From: JAFMIT01 sp049421205
GTDB taxonomy: Bacteria > Actinomycetota > Actinomycetes > S36-B12 > UBA5976
Direction of reading: 5' to 3'
DNA: 25,751 bases
NCBI GenBank assembly: GCA_049421205.1
Contig: JBMSMQ010000013.1
Span: 1-25,751, forward strand
The position numbers and the translations under genes were made by a program. Position 1 is the first letter of the stretch. Each line of letters starts with the position of its first letter. Positions 6,764-14,073 of this stretch are shown one piece after another. A model generated the notes under the pieces. That model worked only from the letters and a program-made list of their open reading frames with translations. It made no database searches and was not told the DNA's origin.

Positions 6764-8386
6764 ATGGCAAAGATTTTAGAATTTGATGAAGAAGCTCGTC
6801 GCTCACTTGAGCGTGGAGTGAACATCCTCGCGGACACCGTGAAAGTAACACTTGGTCCACGAGGACGAAATGTTGTAATTGATAAGAAGTGGGGAGCACC
6901 AACAATTACCAATGATGGTGTGACTATTGCAAAAGAAATCGAACTGGAAGATCCGTTTGAAAACCTCGGCGCACAACTTGTCAAAGAAGTTGCAACGAAG
7001 ACCAATGATGTCGCAGGTGATGGAACAACTACAGCAACAGTCCTTGCACAGGCATTTGTGAAAGAGGGACTACGTCTTATCGCTGCAGGATCGGCACCAA
7101 TGGATGTGAAGCGCGGTATTGAAAAGGCAGTAGAAGCACTGAAGGCAGAGCTTCAATCGCTTGCTCGCGAAGTATCAGACAAAAATGAAATTGCCCAAGT
7201 TGCAACCATCTCATCGCAAGACGCAAATATTGGTTCACTCATCGCTGATGCCTTTGACAAAGTGGGAAAAGATGGCGTGATTTCTGTTGAAGAATCATCG
7301 ACAACTGGACTTGATCTCGAATTCACCGAAGGTATGCAATTTGATAAGGGATACATCTCCCCGTACTTTGTAACTGATGCAGAGCGGATGGAGACAGTGC
7401 TTGATTCGCCACTGATTTTGCTTGTACAGAACAAAATCTCTGCAATCGCAGAATTACTTCCAGTGCTCGAAAAAGTATCTCAGACGGGTAAGCCACTCTT
7501 GATTATTGCAGAGGATGTTGATGGCGAAGCACTATCAACACTTGTTGTAAACAAGATGCGAGGAATCTTCAACTCCTGCTCAGTGAAAGCCCCAGCCTTT
7601 GGAGATCGCCGTAAAGCAATTCTTCAAGACATTGCAATTCTCACAGGAGCTCAGGTCATTTCCCCAGAGGTTGGTCTCAAACTAGACCAAGCAGGTTTAG
7701 AAGTATTGGGCTCAGCTCGAAGAGTTATCATCACAAAAGACACCACAACAATCGTTGATGGTGCAGGAAAAACCTCGGACGTGCAAGCACGAGTTGGACA
7801 AATCCGTGCTGAAATTGAGCGAACTGATAGCGACTGGGATCGTGAAAAACTTCAAGAGCGAGTAGCGAAACTTTCTGGTGGAGTATGTGTTATCCGAGTT
7901 GGTGCACATACTGAAGTTGAGTTGAAAGAAAAGAAACATCGAATTGAAGACGCAGTATCAGCGACCCGTGCCGCAATTCAAGAAGGAATTGTTGCCGGTG
8001 GCGGAACGGCACTCGTTACTGCATCAAAAGTACTTGATGGTGCACTTGAGCAAACTGGCGACGTCAAAGTTGGTGTTGAACTCGTTCGCACCGGAATTGT
8101 TGAACCACTGCGTTGGATTGCAGAAAATGCTGGTCACAACGGATACGTCGTTGTGACAAAAGTTAAAGAAGGCGGAGTCGGATTTAACGCAGCCACTGGT
8201 GAATATGTGGATCTCATCTCACAAGGTGTAATTGATCCAGTCAAGGTAACTCGATCAGCACTTGAAAACGCAGCATCAATCGCTGCGATGCTCCTAACAA
8301 CGGAAGCACTGGTCGTTGAAAAGAAGGAAGAAGAAGTGCAAGCGGGTCACGGACATAGTCACGGACCAGGTGGACATTCTCACTAA
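6764..8386 (+). CDS. groEL: Chaperonin GroEL with histidine-rich tail (GroEL1-like)
   Basis: The 60-kDa chaperonin subunit forms ATP-driven folding rings with GroES. The 540-residue protein has TLGPRGRNVVID at about 29-40 and the ATP-binding GDGTTTATVLA with catalytic Asp86. GGGTALV and GFNAATGEYVDLI also fit the family. The C-terminus is GHGHSHGPGGHSH, with five histidines in the last thirteen residues, in place of the GGM repeats of general-purpose GroELs. Such tails mark the actinobacterial GroEL1 type encoded with groES; mycobacterial GroEL1 tails have been linked to metal binding. AAGGA at 6753-6757 supports this ATG. Expression is set by the two upstream CIRCE sites. A strong terminator follows 12 bases after the stop. 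Confidence 0.97.
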   Translation: MAKILEFDEEARRSLERGVNILADTVKVTLGPRGRNVVIDKKWGAPTITNDGVTIAKEIELEDPFENLGAQLVKEVATKTNDVAGDGTTTATVLAQAFVKEGLRLIAAGSAPMDVKRGIEKAVEALKAELQSLAREVSDKNEIAQVATISSQDANIGSLIADAFDKVGKDGVISVEESSTTGLDLEFTEGMQFDKGYISPYFVTDAERMETVLDSPLILLVQNKISAIAELLPVLEKVSQTGKPLLIIAEDVDGEALSTLVVNKMRGIFNSCSVKAPAFGDRRKAILQDIAILTGAQVISPEVGLKLDQAGLEVLGSARRVIITKDTTTIVDGAGKTSDVQARVGQIRAEIERTDSDWDREKLQERVAKLSGGVCVIRVGAHTEVELKEKKHRIEDAVSATRAAIQEGIVAGGGTALVTASKVLDGALEQTGDVKVGVELVRTGIVEPLRWIAENAGHNGYVVVTKVKEGGVGFNAATGEYVDLISQGVIDPVKVTRSALENAASIAAMLLTTEALVVEKKEEEVQAGHGHSHGPGGHSH

Positions 8387-8398
8387 TTAGAACAAAGC

Positions 8399-8432
8399 AA
8401 AAGCGCCGGCTCGGGGGGATGCCGGCGCTTTT
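8399..8432. terminator. Bidirectional intrinsic terminator between groEL and whiB
   Basis: A 12-base inverted repeat, AAAAGCGCCGGC at 8399-8410 and GCCGGCGCTTTT at 8421-8432, flanks a ten-base loop. The stem is GC-rich, with T-runs at the 3' edge on both strands. It lies between the convergent groEL and whiB stop codons, so it can stop transcription from either side. It is the only strong intrinsic terminator I found in the window. Confidence 0.92.
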
Positions 8433-8452
8433 GGTATTTGCGGAGAGAGGAA

Positions 8453-8749
8453 CTACGCAATACGTATTTCACGCTTTTGACGTGCATAAATTGCTTCACG
8501 GTCATCTTCGGAGAGTCCTCCCCAGATTCCGTATGGCTCGCGTACAGCGAGGGCATGAGCCGCACATTCAGCAATCACTGGGCACGATGCACAGATTGCT
8601 TTGGCGCGAGCTTCACGATTGGCGCGAGCAGGTCCTCGTTCGCCCTCGGGATGAAAAAAGGCTTCTGGATCTTCACCGCGGCATGCCCCATCAAGTTGCC
8701 ATTCCCAAATTTCGGCAGCTGGACCTGGGAGCCGAGAGATGTCAGCCAT
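8453..8749 (-). CDS. whiB: WhiB-family iron-sulfur transcriptional regulator (WhiB3 position)
   Basis: WhiB-like proteins are small actinobacterial [4Fe-4S] proteins that bind the primary sigma factor and respond to redox or nitric oxide. This 98-residue protein has the four cluster cysteines at 23, 53, 56 and 62 (C-x29-C-x2-C-x5-C) and the turn motif GIWGG at 74-78. A basic tail, ARQKREIRIA, follows for DNA contact. AAGGAGG (bases 8760-8754 read on the minus strand) is four bases before the ATG. Its place beside groES-groEL matches whiB3 of Mycobacterium as I recall that map; assignment to that subfamily rests on synteny, not on alignment. It is divergent from the MerR/CarH-like gene and convergent with groEL. 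Confidence 0.95.
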   Translation of the reverse strand: MADISRLPGPAAEIWEWQLDGACRGEDPEAFFHPEGERGPARANREARAKAICASCPVIAECAAHALAVREPYGIWGGLSEDDREAIYARQKREIRIA

Positions 8750-8770
8750 ATGTCCTCCTTGTTTGAACGA

Positions 8771-8799
8771 AAGATACTATCGTTTCAGAAGTTGGTCAA
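8771..8799 (-). promoter_or_regulatory. Predicted whiB promoter
   Basis: Read on the minus strand, TTGACC (8799-8794) and TATCTT (8776-8771) are 17 bases apart. The implied transcript start is about 15 bases upstream of the whiB ATG, with the ribosome binding site between. A TAGTAT hexamer (8781-8776) overlaps and could be an alternative -10. Confidence 0.45.
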
Positions 8800-8814
8800 G
8801 GTCGACACGGAGTT

Positions 8815-8857
8815 ATTCAGCGTCGCTGAATGGTAGGAAAAGCACGCTGAACGGTAA
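8815..8857. promoter_or_regulatory. Repeated CGCTGAA half-sites between whiB and the MerR gene
   Basis: ATTCAGCG-T-CGCTGAAT at 8815-8831 is a perfect 17-base palindrome. Its right half is repeated downstream: CGCTGAATGGTAG at 8824-8836 and CGCTGAACGGTAA at 8845-8857 match at 11 of 13 positions and are offset by 21 bases, two helical turns. The array sits upstream of the MerR/CarH-like start and close to the whiB promoter. TAATTT at 8855-8860, overlapping the last repeat, could be the MerR gene's -10, but I see no matching -35. An operator for the adjacent MerR protein is the natural inference. Confidence 0.5.
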
Positions 8858-8892
8858 TTTGACCGATTTCTGACGAAGAAAGCCCTTTCAAG

Positions 8893-9864
8893 GTGCAGAA
8901 AGGTGACTCTGCCCACACAATTCGCCTCGTGTCAGAACTTCTTTCCCACATCGACGATGCAGTCACATTTACCGTAGCTGCCGTTGCTCGTCGCCTTGGA
9001 GTGGCTGCGGCGACACTCAGAACCTGGGATCGTCGGTACAACTTGGGTCCAAGTTCGCATGAAGCAGGCTCTCATCGTCGATACACAGTTGAAGATTTAG
9101 CGCGTCTCGAAACGATGCGCAGAATGGTCTACGCGGGAGTGCCAGCCGCACAGGCGGCTCAAATTGCGATGCGAGCAGACGCAGCAGCTTTACCGAATGT
9201 ACAAATTGAAGCGATAGAGCCAGTAGTCATTGCCGATGTGATTCCACTTGGTAGTGCAAGTTCTGCTTCACGTGGTCTTGCACGCGCAGCGATTAGCCTA
9301 GATCAACTTGCTTGCAGAGAAATCATGTCGCGCAATTTAGAACAACGCGGTGTCGTGTGGACGTGGGATAACGTCATCGCTCCAGTCCTAGTTGCAATTG
9401 GTGAACGATGGGCCACAACAGAACGCGGTGTTGAAGTTGAACATATGCTGAGTGAAGCAACCATTACTGCATTGAATACAGTGACAAGCAAAATGAATGC
9501 TGCCAAAAATTCTCGTCCTGTATTGCTCGCAGCAGCTCCTGATGATTTGCATTCGTTACCACTGAATGCAGTGGCTGCTGGACTCAGTGAGAAAAATATC
9601 GGAGTTCGATCCCTTGGTGCACGTGTACCACACGAAGCACTCGTCAATTCAATTCAGAAACTTGGTCCATCTGCTGTACTCGTTTGGGCGCAAACTCCCT
9701 ATATTTCGGAATCGGCCCGCTTAGCGGGATTACCATTTCAGAAACCTGGCCTCAAAGTCTTCGCTGGAGGACCGGGTTGGGGTGAGAATCTACCTGAAGG
9801 TGTCACCCGCGTGACCTCAATAACTCATGCTATTTCACTGCTTTCAAAAGCCGCACTTGCCTAA
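8893..9864 (+). CDS. MerR-family regulator with CarH-like cobalamin-binding domain
   Basis: Residues about 25-92 form a MerR winged helix (FTVAAVARRLGV, TLRTWDRRYNLG, HRRYTVEDLARL). Residues about 130-195 fit the four-helix cap of B12 photoreceptors and keep W173-x9-E183-H184, the same spacing as W131/E141/H142 in Thermus CarH. Residues about 208-323 form a Rossmann-like B12-binding domain with D218-L-H220-S-L-P223; His220 lies 47 residues after the tryptophan, against 46 in CarH for the lower cobalt ligand His177. The usual ExHxxG reads DxHxxP. The residue after Trp, His132 in CarH, is alanine. A GG motif at 292-293 fits the nucleotide-tail pocket. The start is GTG at 8893, since an in-frame stop at 8860-8862 bars a much longer protein; no clear ribosome binding site is visible. 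A light- or B12-responsive repressor is inferred. Confidence 0.85.
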   Translation: MQKGDSAHTIRLVSELLSHIDDAVTFTVAAVARRLGVAAATLRTWDRRYNLGPSSHEAGSHRRYTVEDLARLETMRRMVYAGVPAAQAAQIAMRADAAALPNVQIEAIEPVVIADVIPLGSASSASRGLARAAISLDQLACREIMSRNLEQRGVVWTWDNVIAPVLVAIGERWATTERGVEVEHMLSEATITALNTVTSKMNAAKNSRPVLLAAAPDDLHSLPLNAVAAGLSEKNIGVRSLGARVPHEALVNSIQKLGPSAVLVWAQTPYISESARLAGLPFQKPGLKVFAGGPGWGENLPEGVTRVTSITHAISLLSKAALA

Positions 9865-9886
9865 AAATGCTGTTCGTGAGCCTCAC

Positions 9887-9892
9887 TAGACT
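9887..9892 (+). promoter_or_regulatory. Predicted -10 element of guaB
   Basis: TAGACT fits the actinobacterial TAnnnT -10 pattern. It predicts a transcript start near 9899, with the ribosome binding site AGAAGGG at 9903-9909 before the GTG at 9917. No convincing -35 box is visible. ACTTCGC and GCGAAGT flank this leader as a seven-base inverted repeat. Readthrough from the MerR gene is also possible. Confidence 0.4.
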
Positions 9893-9916
9893 TCGCAGTC
9901 TTAGAAGGGCGAAGTA

Positions 9917-11407
9917 GTGAGTAACGAATCGATTGAAATTCAGGCATCAACCGGTCTTACCTACGATGATGTCCTGCTCCTGCCTCGCTATAGCGAAGTC
10001 TTACCAAGCGAAGTTTCTACCCAAACTAAACTCACAAAAAACATCACAATCAATGTCCCACTCTTATCTGCCGCGATGGATACAGTCACGGAGGCCAGAA
10101 TGGCGATAGCTATGGCACGGCAAGGTGGTGTTGGAATCCTGCATCGAAATATGCCGGCATATATTCAGGCAGAGCAGGTCGATTTAGTGAAGCGATCTGA
10201 GTCAGGAATGGTGACGAACCCTGTTACCTGTTCCGAGGATCAGACCCTTTTGGAGGTGGATGAGTTATGTCGGCACTATCGAATTTCAGGAGCACCTGTT
10301 GTAAATACTGAAGGGGTCTTACTCGGTATCATCACGAATAGGGATATGCGATTTCATGATAATCGGCACATCAAAGTAAAAGATGCAATGACGCCAATGC
10401 CATTGATTACTGCAAAAGTTGGCATCAGTAATGAAGCAGCACTCGAACTCTTGCGAAGTAATAAGGTTGAAAAACTTCCTCTCATTGATGAATCTGGAGT
10501 TTTACAAGGACTCATAACTGTGAAAGATTTCGTGAAGCGCGATCAATATCCACTTTCGGCAAAAGATGAAGTAGGGCGACTCTTGGTAGGTGCCGCAGTT
10601 GGAACTGGAGACGATTCTTTTGAACGCGCGATGTTGCTTGTCGATGCTGGAGTTGATGTAGTCGTGGTCGACACAGCACATGGACATTCTCGTGGTGTTT
10701 TGGAAATGATTTCGAAGATAAAGAAGAATGCAAAGGTTGAAGTAATTGGTGGCAACATCGCGACTGGTGATGCAGCTTCCGCGTTAATTGAAGCTGGTGC
10801 TGATGCGCTCAAAGTTGGTGTCGGTCCCGGATCCATCTGCACAACTCGAGTAGTTGCAGGTGTTGGAGTTCCGCAACTTTCTGCAATCTTCAATGCTGCA
10901 CGTGTCGCAAAAACTAAAGGCATACCAGTCATTGGTGATGGTGGTCTTCAATACAGCGGTGACATTGCCAAGGCATTAGTTGCAGGTGCCGATACTGTGA
11001 TGATTGGCTCATTACTCGCGGGCACTACAGAAGCGCCAGGTGATGTGGTATTCGTCAACGGAAAGCAATACAAGTCATATCGCGGCATGGGTTCACTTGG
11101 TGCAATGGAGAGTCGTGGCACCAAGAAGTCATATTCGAAAGATCGGTATTTCCAAGATGATGTTGCAAGTGATGACAAGCTTGTTCCTGAAGGTGTTGAA
11201 GGTCAGGTTCCTTATAGCGGTCCCGTTGCCGCCGTCATACATCAACTCATAGGTGGACTTCGAGCATCAATGGGATACACCGGAAGTGCGACGATTGCTG
11301 ATTTGAAAGCCAATGGTGAATTTGTAAAAATCACTGCGGCAGGATTGAAAGAAAGTCATCCGCACCATATTCAGTTGACCAATGAAGCACCGAACTATCG
11401 ACGATAG
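9917..11407 (+). CDS. guaB: Inosine-5'-monophosphate dehydrogenase
   Basis: IMPDH oxidises IMP to XMP with NAD+, the first committed step of GMP synthesis. The 496-residue protein has the N-terminal barrel segment LTYDDVLLLP, then two CBS domains (about residues 98-210, with NRDMRF and MTPMPLITA). The barrel then resumes with the catalytic loop GVGPGSICTTRV (Cys308), IGDGG, and the flap YRGMGSLGAM followed by the KDRYFQ region. Length and layout are standard. The start is GTG with AGAAGGG upstream. It heads a guaB-guaB3-dehydrogenase-oxidoreductase-guaA cluster, so IMP to XMP to GMP can be made from one transcription unit. Confidence 0.97.
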   Translation: MSNESIEIQASTGLTYDDVLLLPRYSEVLPSEVSTQTKLTKNITINVPLLSAAMDTVTEARMAIAMARQGGVGILHRNMPAYIQAEQVDLVKRSESGMVTNPVTCSEDQTLLEVDELCRHYRISGAPVVNTEGVLLGIITNRDMRFHDNRHIKVKDAMTPMPLITAKVGISNEAALELLRSNKVEKLPLIDESGVLQGLITVKDFVKRDQYPLSAKDEVGRLLVGAAVGTGDDSFERAMLLVDAGVDVVVVDTAHGHSRGVLEMISKIKKNAKVEVIGGNIATGDAASALIEAGADALKVGVGPGSICTTRVVAGVGVPQLSAIFNAARVAKTKGIPVIGDGGLQYSGDIAKALVAGADTVMIGSLLAGTTEAPGDVVFVNGKQYKSYRGMGSLGAMESRGTKKSYSKDRYFQDDVASDDKLVPEGVEGQVPYSGPVAAVIHQLIGGLRASMGYTGSATIADLKANGEFVKITAAGLKESHPHHIQLTNEAPNYRR

Positions 11408-11415
11408 CGAGAATA

Positions 11416-12516
11416 ATGAGCGAATTTGAAGTTGGCAGAAGTAAGCGAGCACGTGAGGCATTTTCTCTTGACGACATTGCAGTCGTCCCAAGTCGCAGAA
11501 CTCGTGATGCTGAGGATGTTAATTTAAGTTGGCAAATAGATGCATATCAATTTACCCACCCAATTATTTCTGCACCAATGGATTCCATTGCATCACCAGA
11601 AAGCGTGGTGAGCATTTCTAACCTCGGTGGACTTGCCGTTTTGGATGCGGAAGGGCTCTGGACACGCTATGAAAACCCAGGTGATGCGTATGAACAAATC
11701 CGTGCAAAACGACATGATAATTCTCAACTACAAAAATTCTATGCAGCTGACATTCGAGAAGAACTCATTATCAAGCGAATTGAATTTCTGAAAAGTGCAG
11801 GTGTCACTGTTGCAGTAGCGCTGAGCCCTGAGAGAACATTGCAATTTCATTCGTTGATGTCGAAAGCCGGTGTTGATATTTTCGTAATCCGAGGTACGAC
11901 ACTTTCTGCAGAACATGTCTCAACAAAATCAGAGACACTCAATCTCAAAGAACTTATTTATGAGATCGATGCGCCTGTCATTGCAGGCGGTGTTGCAAGT
12001 TATAAGGCAGCACTTCATTTGATGCGTGCTGGAGCCGCTGGAGTTCTCGTGGGTTTCGGTGGAGGAGCATCACATACCTCAACGGATGTGCTCGGACTTC
12101 GAGTTCCTATGGCAACTGCGATCTCGGATGTGGCGGCGGCGAGGCGTGAATACCTGGATGAGTCAGGTGGCCGCTATGTACACGTGATTGCTGATGGGTC
12201 GATGGGTAAATCTGGAGATATGGTCAAAGCTCTTGCCTGTGGTGCCGATGCCGTCATGGTCGGCTCACCACTTGCTCGTGCAACTGATGCTCCAGGGCAG
12301 GGATTTCACTGGGGTCGTGAAGCAACACACGGCACACTACCGCGAGGTCAAGTTGTTGAATTTGGAACTGTAGGAACTCTTGCTGAGATTTTGCGAGGAC
12401 CTTCACGAGTTGCTGATGGCACAATGAATCTTGTTGGGGCTATAGCAAAGAGCATTTCGCTTTGTGGCTATACAGATTTGAAGGAATTCCAACGGGTCGA
12501 AATCATCGCTAGTTAG
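11416..12516 (+). CDS. guaB3: GuaB3 family IMP dehydrogenase-related protein
   Basis: This is a 366-residue TIM-barrel protein of the IMPDH/GMPR superfamily without CBS domains. It starts EFEVGRSKRAREAFSLDDIAVVPSRRTRD and has HPIISAPMDS, VIAGGVASYKAA, HVIADGSMGKSGD and GADAVMVGSPLA. The end, NLVGAIAKSISLCGYTDLKEFQ, is typical of actinobacterial GuaB3. The catalytic loop is altered: where GuaB has GPGSICTT, this protein has GGGASHTS at 216-223, so the catalytic cysteine aligns with His220 and no cysteine is nearby. Classical IMPDH or GMP reductase chemistry, both Cys-dependent, is therefore doubtful. Cyanobacterial GuaB3 has been reported to be a GMP reductase, but this type differs at the key site. 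It lies eight bases after guaB and is surely co-transcribed. Confidence 0.9.
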   Translation: MSEFEVGRSKRAREAFSLDDIAVVPSRRTRDAEDVNLSWQIDAYQFTHPIISAPMDSIASPESVVSISNLGGLAVLDAEGLWTRYENPGDAYEQIRAKRHDNSQLQKFYAADIREELIIKRIEFLKSAGVTVAVALSPERTLQFHSLMSKAGVDIFVIRGTTLSAEHVSTKSETLNLKELIYEIDAPVIAGGVASYKAALHLMRAGAAGVLVGFGGGASHTSTDVLGLRVPMATAISDVAAARREYLDESGGRYVHVIADGSMGKSGDMVKALACGADAVMVGSPLARATDAPGQGFHWGREATHGTLPRGQVVEFGTVGTLAEILRGPSRVADGTMNLVGAIAKSISLCGYTDLKEFQRVEIIAS

Positions 12517-12522
12517 GACACG

Positions 12523-14073
12523 ATGAAAGAACCACAGAATGCAAAAGACTTACTTGATCGACTCTTACCCTTAGTCATTTCATCGTCGAATGATGTTGCG
12601 CCACTTATCTCCCCATTGAATGGTGCACTTATTTCCCAAGTCCCCATAAGTTCACGTGACGATATCGATACAGCATTCAAACGAGCACGATCTACCTTCA
12701 CTACCTGGTCGAAGGTTTCACTCAATGATCGAATCGCCATTATCAATCGATTCCACGATTTAGTATTAAATAAGCAAGCGGAAATTCTTGACATCATTCA
12801 ATGGGAAAACGGAAAGGCTAGAAGTAACGCTCTTGATGAAGTACTTGATGTTGCTTTGACCTGTCGCTATTACTCAAAAGTTACAAAGAAATTGTTGAAA
12901 CCAAAGCGCAAACGTGGAGCATTTCCTATAGTCACAAAAACGTGGCATGTAGTGCACCCAATCGGAGTCATTGGTGTGATATCTCCTTGGAATTACCCAT
13001 TCACGCTCTCGGTGAGCGATTACATTCCAGCAATACTTGCTGGAAATACCGTTGTGATAAAACCAGATTTACAAACGCCGCTCACAGCTCTCTGGGCAAT
13101 CGAACAATTGAAGAAAGCTGGACTTCCCGATGGTGTCATCAACATTGTGCTTGGTGACGGAGCCGCGGTTGGACCTGAAATCGTTGCGAATGCTGACTAC
13201 ATCATGTTCACTGGTTCAACTCGTGTGGGGCGAACAGTTGCGAGTGAAGCAGGAAAGCGCCTGATTGGCGCATCTATGGAATTAGGTGGAAAGAATTCAC
13301 TCATCATTGATCAAAACTCTAATCTTGAGCAAGCAGTAGAAATTGCAGTGCGTGGCGCATTCGCGAATGCTGGCCAACTCTGCATTGGTACGGAAAGAAT
13401 TTTGGTACACGAAAACATTATTGAGAAATTCACAGAACGCTTTGTCGATGCGGTTAGCAAACTCAAGGTAGGAAATGAGATTGGGTGGAACGGCGATGTA
13501 GGTCCACTCATAAATGAAAAGCAGGTTGAAACTGCGAGAGTACATATTGAAGATGCCCTTACCAATGGTGCACGAGTACTCATTGGTGGCACTCCATTAC
13601 CTGACGTTAGCCCCTTTGCCTTTGCCCCAACTGTTCTTGCAGATGTAACAGATGAAGCTCTGGTTTGTAAAACAGAAACTTTCGCACCTGTATGTTCCAT
13701 ATATCCATGGAAAACAGAAGGAGACCTTTTATCTCGAGTGAATGACACCGACTATGGATTGAATGCAGGGATTGTTAGTTCTGATGTTGTATGGGCACGA
13801 AACCTTGCACTACGAATTAAAACTGGAACTGTCAATATCAATGAAGCATTCGGTTCTGCGTATGCAAGCATTGATTCTCCGATGGGTGGAATGGGTCAAA
13901 GTGGAGTCGGTCGTCGCCACGGATCTGAAGGTTTATTGAAATACACAGAAAGTCAGACAATTTCAGTGCAGCGTTGGATGAAATTGTCAGCGCAGTGGGG
14001 ATTGAGTGATGAAGCGTGGGCAAGGTTCACCACTTTGGCGCTCAAAATTCTGAAAGCCTTGAGATTTCGATGA
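12523..14073 (+). CDS. NAD(P)-dependent aldehyde dehydrogenase, succinate-semialdehyde dehydrogenase type
   Basis: The enzyme oxidises an aldehyde to a carboxylate. The 516-residue protein has the ALDH motifs in order: oxyanion Asn in SPWNYPF (Asn157), cofactor Lys in VVIKPD, the Rossmann-turn FTGSTRVG, the general base in MELGGKN (Glu253) and the nucleophile in GQLCIG (Cys287). IKPDLQTP in place of the commoner KPSxxTP, and the overall layout, resemble the actinobacterial succinate-semialdehyde dehydrogenases annotated GabD2, but the substrate cannot be fixed by eye. A short C-terminal extension follows the catalytic domain. It lies six bases after guaB3, and its stop overlaps the next gene's ATG (ATGA), so the two oxidoreductases are coupled. 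An SSADH-like gene next to a ChoD-like gene is a recurrent actinobacterial pair in my recollection. Confidence 0.88.
   Translation: MKEPQNAKDLLDRLLPLVISSSNDVAPLISPLNGALISQVPISSRDDIDTAFKRARSTFTTWSKVSLNDRIAIINRFHDLVLNKQAEILDIIQWENGKARSNALDEVLDVALTCRYYSKVTKKLLKPKRKRGAFPIVTKTWHVVHPIGVIGVISPWNYPFTLSVSDYIPAILAGNTVVIKPDLQTPLTALWAIEQLKKAGLPDGVINIVLGDGAAVGPEIVANADYIMFTGSTRVGRTVASEAGKRLIGASMELGGKNSLIIDQNSNLEQAVEIAVRGAFANAGQLCIGTERILVHENIIEKFTERFVDAVSKLKVGNEIGWNGDVGPLINEKQVETARVHIEDALTNGARVLIGGTPLPDVSPFAFAPTVLADVTDEALVCKTETFAPVCSIYPWKTEGDLLSRVNDTDYGLNAGIVSSDVVWARNLALRIKTGTVNINEAFGSAYASIDSPMGGMGQSGVGRRHGSEGLLKYTESQTISVQRWMKLSAQWGLSDEAWARFTTLALKILKALRFR

Noticed and set aside
11395..11407. Palindrome CTATCG-A-CGATAG at the guaB stop codon
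   Set aside because: The one-base centre cannot form an RNA loop, there is no T-run, and it encodes conserved-looking C-terminal residues; probably chance.
14016..14069. 18-codon upstream extension of the GMC oxidoreductase
   Set aside because: It overlaps the end of the aldehyde dehydrogenase; the ATGA at 14070 gives the usual GMC start just before the FAD motif.
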